From Belliella baltica DSM 15883 (GTDB lineage: Bacteria > Bacteroidota > Bacteroidia > Cytophagales > Cyclobacteriaceae), in the NCBI RefSeq assembly GCF_000265405.1, contig NC_018010.1, positions 2,873,501 to 2,937,500 on the forward strand: a stretch of DNA of 64,000 nucleotides. The letters run 5' to 3'. The position numbers and the translations under genes were made by a program. Positions 46,089-56,119 of this stretch are shown here, piece by piece; position 1 is the stretch's first letter, and each line of letters begins with the position of its first letter. The notes beneath the pieces are model-generated. The model saw only the letters and a list, made by a program, of their open reading frames with translations, made no database searches and was not told where the DNA came from.

Positions 46089-48506
46089 CTAGAAAGGATA
46101 TCCTATTCCTATATTGAAGACTGTTTGTCCAGGTTCTCCGAGAAAACCTTTGAAAAAATTACCTAAAATTAATCTATTTCCTTCTGGCCTCGCAGGGTCT
46201 ATTGCTTTTACTCCCATATCTAATCGAAGAACAAGAAAATCAAAATCCATCCTTAAACCTATACCTGTTCCTACAGCAAGTTCTTTGTAGAATCTATTAA
46301 ATTTAAAATCTGCTCCAGGTCGGGTAGGGTCTTCTTGAAATGTCCAGCTATTTCCAATGTCAACAAAAAATGCTCCATCAAAATAGCCATAAAGCTTTTG
46401 TCTTAATTCGAACATTCCCTCAAATAAAATATCTCCAGGCTGCTCAAATCTGTAATCAAAAGAGCCATTTTCGTTTATCGGTGGTGTATATGAACCAGGT
46501 CCTAATCTACGTGGCTGCCAAGCTCTAATACCAGTACTTCCTCCCGCAAAGAAGTATTTTTCATAAGGCAAAACTCCATCACTAATTCCATAAGGTTTTG
46601 CTAATCCAAGATTCAAACGGTAAGCAAAAGTTCGTTTACTTGAGATTGGAATATATCGTCTAAAATCAGCTTGGAATTTTAAAAATTGGAAATATGCTAA
46701 ACTCCTGTTTTCTAATAAGCTTCTATCCACAAAATTCAATGTTGTCCCTCCACTTTCAATAAATATTCGAAGTAATGAAGCATTGTTTTTTTGGAAAGTT
46801 CCATATTGATTAAAATTTACTACGACCTGACCTGACATGCTACTAACGTAGGAGGGAAGGAAGGAATTGATCAAGTTATTCCCCTGATTTTGAAAATCTT
46901 CAAGGATAATTCTGAAATCATCACTTAAGCTTGATCTGATGAAATTTGCATCCAATAAGTTGAAAGTAAACTGCTGTCTAAGATTTCTTGTATTCCAATT
47001 GTAAGCTAGTATCCCATTGACACTTTCCCTGGTATATTCTGGTCGATCGACATAATTATAACCTACTAATGTTCTTGTTCGCGGATTGTAACGTCCAAAT
47101 TTCTCTAAAGAGGATCTATTGATTGGGATCAAAAATTGAGGAAAAATAATCGATGCTGATGTATTGAGCTCTCTCGACCGAAACACACCACCTTCTCCTG
47201 TGGCTGAAACTACGCCCTCAAGACCTGCTCGAAAATTGAATTCAAAAATTTCAGCTCCTCTGAATAAATTTCTATTTCTCAAAGAATGGCTAAAAAATGG
47301 ACCCGGAACTTGCTCTGTAATGCTAGCACCAAGTTGATTTGTGATTAAGTATTTTTGATTAGGTTGAGTGAAAATTCTCGGTCTCAAGACATCACCAAGA
47401 GTATCAAATGAAATATTCACAAATCTGAATAAATCTAAATTTGCTAATTGCCTTTGTGTTTCTAATACATCCGTCTTATTGTAAAGCGCACCTTTGCTCA
47501 AGAAAATTCTAGAGGAAATGATTTTTTCTGAGTATCGATCCCTGTAAATTTTAAATTTGATGTCCTGATAAGTCGATTCTGCTTCTTCGTCAAAGATCAA
47601 ATCAGAAGGAGAATCTATAGAAAAATAAGTAGAGTCTAAAGTGTAAACTTTATGAAAATCTTCAAATTCTGGTTTTCTAATCAGTTGCTCAATTTCAACA
47701 GTTTTATTTAATGTGTCTTGATAGACATTATATTCTATGTATGATTTCGAAAAAGTATAGTACCCGTTGTTTTTTAAGAAATCCTCTACTCTTTGCCTTT
47801 CTCTCGAAAGCTGGGCTTGTTCATATCGAGACTTAACTTTAATTTCTGTTTGATTGCTATTTTTGTTTAGTAGCTGATAGATATTTTCATCATCAGATCG
47901 GAAAAAAACAGAATCAATAATGTAAGGCTCATTTTCAATGACCTGATAGGTGACATAAGCCTTTTTTCCTTTTGTCTTTACATCATAATTCACATAACTA
48001 TCAAAAAAGCCGTTATTAGACAGGTTGAATGACATTTGTCTTTTGGAATCTTCTGTAGCTACGCTGTCTAAGATAACCCGAGCATTTCCGGTACGCATGA
48101 AAAAATTGCCAAACTCTAATTTCTTATCGTAAGAAGTAATTTGACTGTTTATTTTGTTGTATCTCTTGACTTCTTTCCTTGAAAGTTCTATACCTTGATT
48201 CTGCTTTTCTAGAAGAGCATTTCTTTCTTCAAATAGTTCCTCTCTCTTATTAATAATTTTCGTGCTATCAAAAGTCAAGAGACCAAATCTATAAATTGCA
48301 ACACCAATAGAGGTGTTTAAAAGTGGAATTCTAGTATTTGGTGTTTGTTTGATCAACCGAGTTAAGGCGTCCTTATCGCTTTTTTCAATCCCTTCTATCT
48401 TAGCTTGGTAGACGACATATTCATTTTCTTTCAAGCCTTTGGTCAAAGAACATGAAGAAATCAAAAAGAGTAGAAAAAGAAAGTTTATATATTTGACCTT
48501 ATTCAC
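46089..48506 (-). CDS. tamL: TamL-type BamA/TamA-family outer-membrane lipoprotein
   Basis: An 805-residue protein with a lipobox (MNKVKYINFLFLLFLISSC). Then POTRA-like domains (KGLKENEYVVYQAKIEG..., LSRERQRVEDFLKNNGYYTF..., DVLETQRQLANLDLFRFVNISFD) followed by an Omp85 16-strand barrel with FFAGGSTGIRAWQPRRLGPG and the final VFNIGIGYPF. It is the lipoprotein counterpart of TamA in Bacteroidota, which lack a lipid anchor on TamA. Likely role: insertion of outer-membrane proteins or transport of lipids with TamB. Confidence 0.85.
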   Translation of the reverse strand: MNKVKYINFLFLLFLISSCSLTKGLKENEYVVYQAKIEGIEKSDKDALTRLIKQTPNTRIPLLNTSIGVAIYRFGLLTFDSTKIINKREELFEERNALLEKQNQGIELSRKEVKRYNKINSQITSYDKKLEFGNFFMRTGNARVILDSVATEDSKRQMSFNLSNNGFFDSYVNYDVKTKGKKAYVTYQVIENEPYIIDSVFFRSDDENIYQLLNKNSNQTEIKVKSRYEQAQLSRERQRVEDFLKNNGYYTFSKSYIEYNVYQDTLNKTVEIEQLIRKPEFEDFHKVYTLDSTYFSIDSPSDLIFDEEAESTYQDIKFKIYRDRYSEKIISSRIFLSKGALYNKTDVLETQRQLANLDLFRFVNISFDTLGDVLRPRIFTQPNQKYLITNQLGASITEQVPGPFFSHSLRNRNLFRGAEIFEFNFRAGLEGVVSATGEGGVFRSRELNTSASIIFPQFLIPINRSSLEKFGRYNPRTRTLVGYNYVDRPEYTRESVNGILAYNWNTRNLRQQFTFNLLDANFIRSSLSDDFRIILEDFQNQGNNLINSFLPSYVSSMSGQVVVNFNQYGTFQKNNASLLRIFIESGGTTLNFVDRSLLENRSLAYFQFLKFQADFRRYIPISSKRTFAYRLNLGLAKPYGISDGVLPYEKYFFAGGSTGIRAWQPRRLGPGSYTPPINENGSFDYRFEQPGDILFEGMFELRQKLYGYFDGAFFVDIGNSWTFQEDPTRPGADFKFNRFYKELAVGTGIGLRMDFDFLVLRLDMGVKAIDPARPEGNRLILGNFFKGFLGEPGQTVFNIGIGYPF

Positions 48507-48523
48507 TATTATATCGGCACCGA

Positions 48524-49264
48524 ATGTTGAGCAAAAATACGCTTAAGTTTATTAAATCCTTGCAGCAGAAAAAATTCCGTAAACAAGAAAACGCATTTTT
48601 TGTGGAAGGTACTAAAAATGTAACGGAATTATTAAACTCAGATTTCGAAATCTCACATCTCTTGTACACTGAAAAGTTTGCTTTAGAACATTCAAGTATG
48701 CTCAAGAAATTCAAAGGTGAATCCTATTTAGTTAATCAAAACACGCTGCAGGCAGCAGGATCTTTTCAAACCAATGATTCTGCTTTGGCAGTAGCAAAAA
48801 TCAAAGAAAATCATCTTCCAAAGATTTCAAGTAAGGATCTTGTTTTGGCTTTGGATGATGTCAGAGATCCAGGAAATTTGGGCACAATCATAAGAATTGC
48901 TGATTGGTATGGGATTCGCAATATCATTTGTTCGAACGAATCAGCAGACTTTTACAATCCAAAGGTATTGAATTCTAGTATGGGAAGTTTTACAAGAGTA
49001 AATGTTTCATATACAGATCTGTATGAATATTTACTTCAAGTTAATTCTCCAATATTTGGGGCTTTTTTAGAGGGAGAAAATATTCACCAATCCCAATATT
49101 CTCCGTCAGGTGTGATAGTCATGGGAAATGAATCAAATGGGATTTCTGATCAGATTGGGAAATTAGTGACTCAAAGAATTACAATTCCAAGATTTGGAGA
49201 TGCAGAGTCATTAAATGTAGCTATTGCTACTGCTATCATTTGTGATAATTTCAGAAGGTCTTAA
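48524..49264 (+). CDS. SpoU/TrmH-family RNA 2'-O-methyltransferase
   Basis: A 246-residue protein. N-terminal substrate-binding domain (KFIKSLQQKKFRKQENAFFVEGTKN) and a knotted SPOUT domain with ALDDVRDPGNLGTIIRIADW, IVMGNESNGIS, and IPRFGDAESLNVAIATAI. Acts on 23S rRNA or tRNA ribose. It starts only 17 bases from the divergent tamL gene, a very compact shared promoter region. Confidence 0.9.
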   Translation: MLSKNTLKFIKSLQQKKFRKQENAFFVEGTKNVTELLNSDFEISHLLYTEKFALEHSSMLKKFKGESYLVNQNTLQAAGSFQTNDSALAVAKIKENHLPKISSKDLVLALDDVRDPGNLGTIIRIADWYGIRNIICSNESADFYNPKVLNSSMGSFTRVNVSYTDLYEYLLQVNSPIFGAFLEGENIHQSQYSPSGVIVMGNESNGISDQIGKLVTQRITIPRFGDAESLNVAIATAIICDNFRRS

Positions 49265-49277
49265 GGGAATTTTAATT

Positions 49278-50279
49278 ATGTCAGCTTTATTCGGGAATCT
49301 AAAAAAGGTCGGTCTTAATACTTTTTTCTTCTTATTGATAGGTGTAATTTTTCTAGCTAAGATATTCCCTGACTGGGGAACGGAAGCTAGTCCTATTCCG
49401 CTTAAACCGATAACAGGAGTAGGGATTTCGGTGATTTTCTTTTTCTATGGAGTCAAGTTAAATCCACGGAAACTGATTCAAGATTTAGCAAATTGGAAAT
49501 TACACTTGGTTGTTCAAGCTACTACTTTTTTGATATTCCCACTTGTTATCATTTTTCTATATTCTATTTGGGGAGATGAAAATTCCTATTTGTGGTTAGG
49601 TACTTTTTATTTGGCAGCATTGCCATCAACTGTATCTTCATCTGTAGTCATGGTATCACTTGCTGGAGGAAATCTTCCAGCAGCGATTTTCAATGCAAGT
49701 ATTTCTAGTATGGTGGGGATATTTATTACTCCAATTTGGATGGAACTACTGCTTCCTGACTCTGCGGTCGCTTTTGATTTGACAGATACCTTTATCAAGT
49801 TGAGTTTGCAAGTGCTTCTTCCTTTGATCTTTGGACTCTTCCTTCATCATTTACTTAATAATTGGGTAAGTAAAAATTCAAAATCTTTAAAGAACTTGGA
49901 TCAATTCATCATTTTGTTGATTGTATTTACAGCTTTTGCTGAATCCTTTGCTGAGAAAATGTTTGATGGAAAGACCGCGGCAGAGTTGATAACTTTAGGT
50001 GCTTTAATGCTTTCGTTTTTCTTATTGATGATGCTTTTAATGCATATAATCGCAAAAGCCTTGAAATTCAATGATGCTGATAGAATCACAGTCCTTTTCT
50101 GTGGGAGTAAAAAATCATTGGTGCAAGGAGCTGTAATGGGGCGAGTGATGTTTCCGGACCCGATGATTTTTGGAGTTATTTTGCTGCCTTTGATGATTTA
50201 CCACGCTTTGCAATTGATTGTAGGCTCTGCTATTGCGCAGAGGTTAGGAGATAAGTATAAAATGTTGAACAAAGAATAA
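49278..50279 (+). CDS. SBF-like (bile acid:sodium symporter-family) transporter
   Basis: About 333 residues from ATG 49278; an earlier start would run into the previous gene. Around ten hydrophobic helices with the SLC10A7/RCH1-type sequence: FFYGVKLNPRKLIQDL, AALPSTVSSSVVMVSLAGGNLPAA, and FCGSKKSLVQGAVMGRVMF. A sodium-coupled organic-anion transporter of this 'SBF-like' branch; the substrate is unknown. It follows the methyltransferase after 13 bases and precedes phzF by 7. Confidence 0.8.
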   Translation: MSALFGNLKKVGLNTFFFLLIGVIFLAKIFPDWGTEASPIPLKPITGVGISVIFFFYGVKLNPRKLIQDLANWKLHLVVQATTFLIFPLVIIFLYSIWGDENSYLWLGTFYLAALPSTVSSSVVMVSLAGGNLPAAIFNASISSMVGIFITPIWMELLLPDSAVAFDLTDTFIKLSLQVLLPLIFGLFLHHLLNNWVSKNSKSLKNLDQFIILLIVFTAFAESFAEKMFDGKTAAELITLGALMLSFFLLMMLLMHIIAKALKFNDADRITVLFCGSKKSLVQGAVMGRVMFPDPMIFGVILLPLMIYHALQLIVGSAIAQRLGDKYKMLNKE

Positions 50280-50286
50280 ATTAAAG

Positions 50287-51075
50287 ATGTATTTAAATAT
50301 TTATCAAATAGATGCTTTTGCCGAGAAGGCTTTTGAAGGGAATCCTGCTGCTGTGATTCCTTTGAATTCTTGGTTGCCTGATGAACTGATGCAGCAAATT
50401 GCGGAAGAAAATAACCTTTCTGAGACTGCTTTTTATATTCCTGATGGAGAGGGTTTTCAGATTCGTTGGTTTACTCCAGGCGTTGAAGTGGACCTTTGTG
50501 GTCATGCTACTTTAGCTACTGCGCATGTGATTTTTCAGCATCAAGGCTTTTCAGGGAAATTGATCAAATTTCTTTCTCCAAGATCGGGTGTTTTAGAAGT
50601 TGAATTAGAAGCTGATGGACAAATGACTTTAAATTTTCCGACTGACAAAATACAGCAAATTGATATTCAGGAAGAAGTCATTGCAGGTTTTAGTGAACAT
50701 CCAAGAGAACTTTGGAGAGGTTTGAGTGATTTTATTTTGATATATGATAATCAAAGTCAAGTTCAAAATATGAAAGTTGACCTTAGCGAATTGGCTAAAG
50801 TAGAGACAAGAGGCTTTATCATAACCGCTCCAGGTGATCAAGTGGATTTTGTTTCTAGATGGTTTGGTCCAAGAGTTGGTGTAAATGAAGATCCTGTTAC
50901 TGGTTCTGCTCACACTTCACTGACACCATTGTGGGCAGAAAAGTTGAGTAAAAATGATTTGACTGCGGTTCAGTTATCTAAGAGAACTGGGAAACTTTCT
51001 TGTAAAATGCTCGGTGAAAGAGTAAAAATAAGTGGGAAAGCGGTTACTTATATGTTAGGTAAAGTTGAAATCTGA
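50287..51075 (+). CDS. PhzF-family isomerase
   Basis: A 262-residue protein of the diaminopimelate-epimerase fold. Start YQIDAFAEKAFEGNPAAVIPL, catalytic Glu in NNLSETAFYI near residue 45, then CGHATLATAHVIF and NEDPVTGSAHTSLTPLW. Many PhzF relatives outside phenazine clusters have unknown substrates. Confidence 0.9.
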   Translation: MYLNIYQIDAFAEKAFEGNPAAVIPLNSWLPDELMQQIAEENNLSETAFYIPDGEGFQIRWFTPGVEVDLCGHATLATAHVIFQHQGFSGKLIKFLSPRSGVLEVELEADGQMTLNFPTDKIQQIDIQEEVIAGFSEHPRELWRGLSDFILIYDNQSQVQNMKVDLSELAKVETRGFIITAPGDQVDFVSRWFGPRVGVNEDPVTGSAHTSLTPLWAEKLSKNDLTAVQLSKRTGKLSCKMLGERVKISGKAVTYMLGKVEI

Positions 51076-51097
51076 AACTAACTCAGTCTTAACTAGC

Positions 51098-51140
51098 AAA
51101 TCCTGTCTGGTTTTCAAAACCGGACAGGATTTTCATTTTT
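51098..51140 (+). terminator. Terminator after phzF
   Basis: AAATCCTGTCTGGTTTT pairs (one T-G wobble) with AAAACCGGACAGGATTT over a single-base core loop, then TCATTTTT. It lies between the convergent ends of phzF and the KAS III gene. Confidence 0.85.
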
Positions 51141-51154
51141 GTAGCCAAATTTCC

Positions 51155-52234
51155 TTAAGGCACCAAATAAATGAATGCATTGACATTCATACCCGCTCCA
51201 ACAGAAGCAAATACAAGATGATCTCCTGAATTGATCTGATGCCCTTCAAGTTCGCCTTTGATGATCATGTCATAAAGAATCGGAACAGTGGCCACAGAGT
51301 TATTTCCCAATTTAGAAATTGTCATGGGCATGATTCGAGAAGAATCTGTTAAAGGCAAATCAAATAATTTAAAGGTTCTCTGAATAATGGCTTCATCCAT
51401 TTTTGCATTGGCTTGATGGATCAGCACTTTTTTGATTGATGTTAGAGGAACACCTGACTTTTCAATTGTTTCTTTGATCAATTGAGGTACTGTATTCAAA
51501 GCATATTCGTATAGTTTCCTCCCGTTCATTTTCATAAAAAGTGTATCATCAGCAAATTCAGGATGATAGGATATATCCATTTTGAGAAAATGAGCTTCAT
51601 TCAAAGTATCAGTTCTAGTTTTATGACATAAAAGTCCAATAGGACTAGAAGATTCTTTTGCTTGTAAAACTACAGCTCCGGCTCCATCAGAATAAATCAT
51701 GCTATCTACATCATGCGGGTCAGCTATTCTAGAGAGGTTTTCCGCCCCAATAACCAAAACTGATTTGGCATCGCCAGATTTGATGTAATAATTTGCCTGA
51801 ATGATTCCTTGAACCCAACCTGGGCAACCAAATGGCAAATCATAAGCAACACAATCTGGATTTTCGATCTTCAATAAGTGTTTTACTCTTGAGGCCAAAG
51901 TAGGTACCATGTCAGATTTGACATTATTATGAAGGATATCACCAAAATTATGTGCAACAATAATATAATCTAATGTTTCTGGGTCAATATGGGCAGAGGC
52001 TATGGCTTTTTCAGCAGCAAAAAAAGCCATGTCGGATGTATTGTACTCTGAGCTGAGATATCTTCTCTCTTGAATATCAGTGATTTCTTGAAATTTTCTT
52101 ACTATCTCAGGAACTGGTTTTGCGAGAACTTCCCCTTGGTCGTTGGTAAAAGTTCGATTGAAGAATTCTTCATTTTTTACAACTATTTCAGGAATATATT
52201 TACCAGACCCTGTAATTATTGAATAAATCTGCAT
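51155..52234 (-). CDS. 3-oxoacyl-ACP synthase III family protein
   Basis: A 359-residue thiolase-fold protein. Catalytic triad visible: Cys in LPFGCPGWVQGI, His in VLIHQANAKMDEAI, Asn in KLGNNSVATVPI. It is not the canonical FabH (GxxCAAF context), so it may start a special lipid, aryl-polyene-like or natural product. It diverges from the arsenosugar operon with 246 bases between them; no other biosynthetic genes adjoin it. Confidence 0.85.
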   Translation of the reverse strand: MQIYSIITGSGKYIPEIVVKNEEFFNRTFTNDQGEVLAKPVPEIVRKFQEITDIQERRYLSSEYNTSDMAFFAAEKAIASAHIDPETLDYIIVAHNFGDILHNNVKSDMVPTLASRVKHLLKIENPDCVAYDLPFGCPGWVQGIIQANYYIKSGDAKSVLVIGAENLSRIADPHDVDSMIYSDGAGAVVLQAKESSSPIGLLCHKTRTDTLNEAHFLKMDISYHPEFADDTLFMKMNGRKLYEYALNTVPQLIKETIEKSGVPLTSIKKVLIHQANAKMDEAIIQRTFKLFDLPLTDSSRIMPMTISKLGNNSVATVPILYDMIIKGELEGHQINSGDHLVFASVGAGMNVNAFIYLVP

Positions 52235-52480
52235 ATAATTCTATTGGTAGGTGAAGATTTGTTAATAGATCGAAATTTAGAAAGAATATCTTAATTGGGC
52301 TCAAAAAAACAAAAATTGTAATTAATTTCTTTTTGAAACTGCCTGTCCACTCTCAATAAATTGTAAGAGTATTTTCAGTTTTTCCTCTTGTTTAAAAATT
52401 TAAAGTTTAAATTCAAAAATTATCTTCAAACATAAATCTATTTGAAAGGCTTAATACGTAAATCAATAAATTTTAAAACT

Positions 52481-52813
52481 ATGAAAACATACTACAATCC
52501 TGAAGACCTTAAAAAATTTGGCAAAATCGGAGAATTTCAGAAATCCATGGCTGATAAATTTTTCGACTATTATGGAGAGGTTTTTAAAGAAGGCGCATTG
52601 ACTGCCCGTGAAAAATCTCTAATTGCATTGGCTGTCGCTCATGCAATTCAATGTCCATATTGTATCGATGCTTATACTGTAGATACAATGGAAAAAGGCT
52701 GTGATGAAGAACAAATGATGGAAGCCGTTCATGTAGCAGCTGCAATTAGAGGTGGCGCTTCCTTAGTTCATAGCACGCAAATGATGAATAAAGTAAAAGA
52801 GATTTCTATGTAA
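52481..52813 (+). CDS. Arsenosugar-associated AhpD-like/carboxymuconolactone decarboxylase-family protein
   Basis: 110 residues from ATG 52481. AhpD-fold signature EKSLIALAVAHAIQCPYCIDAYTVD, with the CxxC pair of a thiol peroxidase site and downstream His. It opens the arsenic gene cluster and is 27 bases from arsS. Family members at this place are called arsenosugar biosynthesis-associated peroxidase-like proteins. Start: an in-frame TTG at 52442 is ignored for the clear MKTYYNPEDLKKFG. Confidence 0.85.
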   Translation: MKTYYNPEDLKKFGKIGEFQKSMADKFFDYYGEVFKEGALTAREKSLIALAVAHAIQCPYCIDAYTVDTMEKGCDEEQMMEAVHVAAAIRGGASLVHSTQMMNKVKEISM

Positions 52814-52840
52814 TCTCCGACGAATTAGATCAACCAACCA

Positions 52841-53884
52841 ATGAAATCATTAAAAGCACAACAACATCCACTTTCAAAAATTGAGTATGAACTGGAAGTC
52901 TTAGATGCTCCGATAAATGGTGTCAGTTTTGCCGATAAGCTTGCTGAAACCAATCTTTTTCCTCTCAAACCTACTCAAATCGATGTCTTACAGATCAATA
53001 TGGGTAAAATGTGTAATCAAGTTTGTAAACATTGCCATGTAGATGCTGGACCTGATCGCAAAGAAATTATGACTAGAGAGACCATGCTTGATTGTCTTGA
53101 GGTTATCAAAAAAGGAAAAATCAAATCTGTTGATTTGACAGGCGGAGCTCCTGAAATGAATCCTGAATTTAGATGGTTTATAGAAGAAATTAGAAAAATA
53201 AGCGCTGAGGTTCAAATTATTGTCAGATGTAACTTGACCATCATTTTGGCTAATCCAAAATACCACGATCTCCCTGAGTTTTACAAAAAGCATAAAATTG
53301 AAGTCGTTTCTTCACTGCCATATTTCACAGCTGTGAAGACAGATTCACAAAGAGGTGATGGGGTTTTTGAAAAATCAATTAAAGCCTTAAAAATGCTCAA
53401 TGAAGTTGGGTACGGAATGGAAAATTCTGATTTGGTTTTAAATCTTGTTTATAATCCATCTGGAGCTTTCTTGCCAGCAGCGCAGGAAGGTTTGGAATTG
53501 GAATTCAAAAAGCGCCTCAAAAATGGATATGAAATTGATTTCAATTCCTTATTTACTATCACTAATCTTCCCATAAGTAGATTTTTAGAGTATTTGCTCA
53601 GATCAGAAAACTACGATAGTTACATGGAAAAGCTTTTAGAAGCATATAATCCTGTAGCAGCTTCCAATGTCATGTGTAGAAATACCATTTCTGTTGGCTG
53701 GGATGGTTATTTGTATGATTGCGATTTCAATCAAATGTTGGAATTAAAAGTGGCAGCTCCGTCTAGTCAGCATATTTCTGAATGGAATCAGCAATCACTA
53801 CTTGAAAGAGAAATTATTTTAAAACAACATTGCTTCGGCTGTACAGCTGGGGCTGGTTCTAGCTGCGGGGGAGCAACAGCTTAA
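52841..53884 (+). CDS. arsS: Arsenosugar biosynthesis radical SAM protein ArsS
   Basis: A 347-residue radical SAM enzyme. The iron-sulphur ligands are in MCNQVCKHCHVDAGPD (C-x3-C-x2-C), with LTGGAPEMNP following. The C-terminal part is the ArsS-type domain (LYDCDFNQMLEL), ending in a cysteine-rich FGCTAGAGSSCGG. Known ArsS adds an adenosyl/ribosyl group to dimethylarsinous acid. It stands 5 bases before the next gene. Confidence 0.92.
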   Translation: MKSLKAQQHPLSKIEYELEVLDAPINGVSFADKLAETNLFPLKPTQIDVLQINMGKMCNQVCKHCHVDAGPDRKEIMTRETMLDCLEVIKKGKIKSVDLTGGAPEMNPEFRWFIEEIRKISAEVQIIVRCNLTIILANPKYHDLPEFYKKHKIEVVSSLPYFTAVKTDSQRGDGVFEKSIKALKMLNEVGYGMENSDLVLNLVYNPSGAFLPAAQEGLELEFKKRLKNGYEIDFNSLFTITNLPISRFLEYLLRSENYDSYMEKLLEAYNPVAASNVMCRNTISVGWDGYLYDCDFNQMLELKVAAPSSQHISEWNQQSLLEREIILKQHCFGCTAGAGSSCGGATA

Positions 53885-53889
53885 TACCT

Positions 53890-54507
53890 ATGCAATCGAA
53901 AAAAGCACTGATTGTTTTTCAGAAAAATCCTGTTCTTGGCAAAGTAAAAACTCGAGTTGCTGCTACTCTTGGAGAGAAACAAGCTTTGGAAATTTATTTG
54001 CAGCTTTTGAGACATACTTACAAGATGATCAATCAGCTACAAGAAATAGATACATTTATCTATTTCAGTGAAAAGATAGATTCAGATTTGGATGAGATTT
54101 TTGTCGAAGAAGTTCAATTCCGTGTTCAAAATGGAGCTGACTTAGGTTCAAGGATGAAAAATGCATTCGAAGAGGTTTTCAATGAAGGTTATGAAAAAGC
54201 AGTAATTATTGGGACAGATTGTCCTGAAATCACTGTATCTATTATTCATGACGCTTTTGAGAAACTTGATCTAACAGATGTGGTTTTTGGCCCGGCAGAA
54301 GATGGTGGATATTATCTTTTAGGAAAGAAAAAAATTGATTCAGCCCTTTTTGATAATATGACTTGGAGTCACAAAAATGTTTTATCTGACTCTATCAAGC
54401 GCTTAAATTTAAAACAACAAACTTTTACACTTCTTGAAATGCTTTCTGATATTGATAATGAAGCAGATTGGGAGCGATACAAGAATTTAATTTCACAAAC
54501 TTTATGA
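53890..54507 (+). CDS. TIGR04282-type arsenosugar glycosyltransferase
   Basis: A 205-residue GT-A fold protein: LIVFQKNPVLGKVKTRVA (nucleotide binding), IIGTDCPEIT, and VFGPAEDGGYYLLG. This family of small CofC-like nucleotidyl/glycosyltransferases is found with arsM and arsS. It overlaps arsM by four bases (ATGA). Confidence 0.85.
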   Translation: MQSKKALIVFQKNPVLGKVKTRVAATLGEKQALEIYLQLLRHTYKMINQLQEIDTFIYFSEKIDSDLDEIFVEEVQFRVQNGADLGSRMKNAFEEVFNEGYEKAVIIGTDCPEITVSIIHDAFEKLDLTDVVFGPAEDGGYYLLGKKKIDSALFDNMTWSHKNVLSDSIKRLNLKQQTFTLLEMLSDIDNEADWERYKNLISQTL

Positions 54508-55475
54508 GTAATTACTTAGATGCAACAGTTGACGTCTACAGAGACGCTGCACTCAAGCCTGATGTTGGTTTATGTTGTACCACAACACCAATTTGGCAGT
54601 TTCCGGGATTGAAGATTCCTAAAATCATGCAAGAGATGAATTATGGATGTGGAAGCACAGTTCATTTTGCTGATTTGGTCAACAACCCCAATGTGCTTTA
54701 TGTGGGTGTTGGTGGTGGTATGGAAGTACTTCAATTCTCCTATTTCTCTAGAAAAGAAAATGGAGTTATCGGAGTTGATATCGTTGACGAAATGATCAAG
54801 GCCTGCGAGGATAATCTTGAAATCGCCGAAAAAGAAAATGATTGGTTTAAAAAAGAGTTTGTTTCCATCAGAAAAGGCTCTGCTCTAGCATTACCAATTG
54901 AGGACTCAAGTATCGATGTAGCTGCTCAAAATTGCCTTTTTAATATTTTCACCAAAGATGATTTGGCTTTAGCTTTGAAGGAAATGTACCGAGTTTTGAA
55001 GCCACATGGAAGATTGGTTTTGAGTGATCCTGTCACTGAGCAACCTATGCCAAAATCATTGAGAAATGATGATAGGTTAAGGGCTTTGTGTTTAAGCGGC
55101 TCACTTTCACTGAAAGAATATCTTCAAATGATCACAGATGCAGGTTTTGGAACTGTTGAAATCAGAGCCAAAAGACCGTATCGTGTTTTGGATCCTGGTC
55201 ACTATTATACTCCTGAAATGATTTTCTTGGAGAGCGTTGAAGTCTGTGCGATCAAAGATCCAATGCCAGTTGATGGGCCATGTGTTTTCACAGGAAAAGC
55301 AGCAATATACTTCGGTTCAGAGGAGTACTTTGATGATCAAAAAGGACATGTTTTGATGCAAAATCAGCCACTTTCTGTATGTGATAAAACGGCTGGTGCC
55401 ATCAAAGATTTAGGAAGATCAGATATTTATATTTCTGAATCGACTTATTTTTACGATGGAGGGGGTTGTTGTTGA
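54504..55475 (+). CDS. arsM: Arsenite methyltransferase ArsM of the arsenosugar type
   Basis: 323 residues from ATG 54504. SAM-binding motif VLYVGVGGGMEVLQF, then GVDIVDEMIKAC, ENLF-like QNCLFNIF and the arsenic cysteines: Cys-Cys at GLCCTT near residue 27-30, CGC in NYGCGS, and the CC end of GGGCC. This is the long ArsM of arsenosugar clusters, with a C-terminal cysteine tail. It methylates As(III) to the dimethyl form that ArsS uses. Confidence 0.9.
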   Translation: MSNYLDATVDVYRDAALKPDVGLCCTTTPIWQFPGLKIPKIMQEMNYGCGSTVHFADLVNNPNVLYVGVGGGMEVLQFSYFSRKENGVIGVDIVDEMIKACEDNLEIAEKENDWFKKEFVSIRKGSALALPIEDSSIDVAAQNCLFNIFTKDDLALALKEMYRVLKPHGRLVLSDPVTEQPMPKSLRNDDRLRALCLSGSLSLKEYLQMITDAGFGTVEIRAKRPYRVLDPGHYYTPEMIFLESVEVCAIKDPMPVDGPCVFTGKAAIYFGSEEYFDDQKGHVLMQNQPLSVCDKTAGAIKDLGRSDIYISESTYFYDGGGCC

Positions 55476-55523
55476 TAGAAATTTGATGAAATTGTAGGCT
55501 TAAATCTTGCTTTATAATTTCTT

Positions 55524-56114
55524 ATGATGAAATATACATTTATTCTGATCACCCTGCTATTGAGCTCTTTTCAGTCCTTGCAAGCGCAAGAAAAAATGGA
55601 ATTTGAGATTTCAGTAGCAGGGTTTTCCATTGGGGAAATGCAGGCTGTCAAAACTCAAAAAGGGGAGGAGTCTTTCTATGAAATCACAAGCGAAGTGGGG
55701 TTTTGGTTTTTTGGAAAAGTTAATGTCGATTATTCGATCAACTCCTACTACAAAGGAAATCAGTTAATTGAGGCAAAATCAAGAACTGTATCAAATAAAG
55801 GTAATTTTGCATCCGATATCAACTGGAAGGATGGGAAATATATCGTAGAGGCGACAAGCTATAAATACGAAAAAGACACGGTTATCAATCATCCAATATT
55901 TTTCAGTTCAGCTGCACTTTATTTCGAAGAACCTAAAAACCATAAATTATTTATGGCTGAGAATTTTGGACTACCTTCTAAGATTACGAAATACAGTGAT
56001 CACTATGAGGTGAATGTAAATGGAAATAGAAATAAATTTTATTACATCAATGGCAAATTCGATAAAGCCGTGATGGAAAGCCCAATCAAAAACTATGTAA
56101 TCAAGCGGAAATAA
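55524..56114 (+). CDS. Secreted DUF6134-like protein in the arsenosugar operon
   Basis: A 196-residue protein with signal peptide (MMKYTFILITLLLSSFQSLQA). The body is beta-rich (FEISVAGFSIGEMQAVKT..., VGFWFFGKVNVDYSIN) like the DUF6134/DUF3108 lipocalin-like group. It is the only exported protein in the cluster, 48 bases after arsM and 5 before the next glycosyltransferase. No role has been given to it that I know; perhaps handling arsenolipids at the envelope. Confidence 0.6.
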   Translation: MMKYTFILITLLLSSFQSLQAQEKMEFEISVAGFSIGEMQAVKTQKGEESFYEITSEVGFWFFGKVNVDYSINSYYKGNQLIEAKSRTVSNKGNFASDINWKDGKYIVEATSYKYEKDTVINHPIFFSSAALYFEEPKNHKLFMAENFGLPSKITKYSDHYEVNVNGNRNKFYYINGKFDKAVMESPIKNYVIKRK

Positions 56115-56119
56115 CTTTT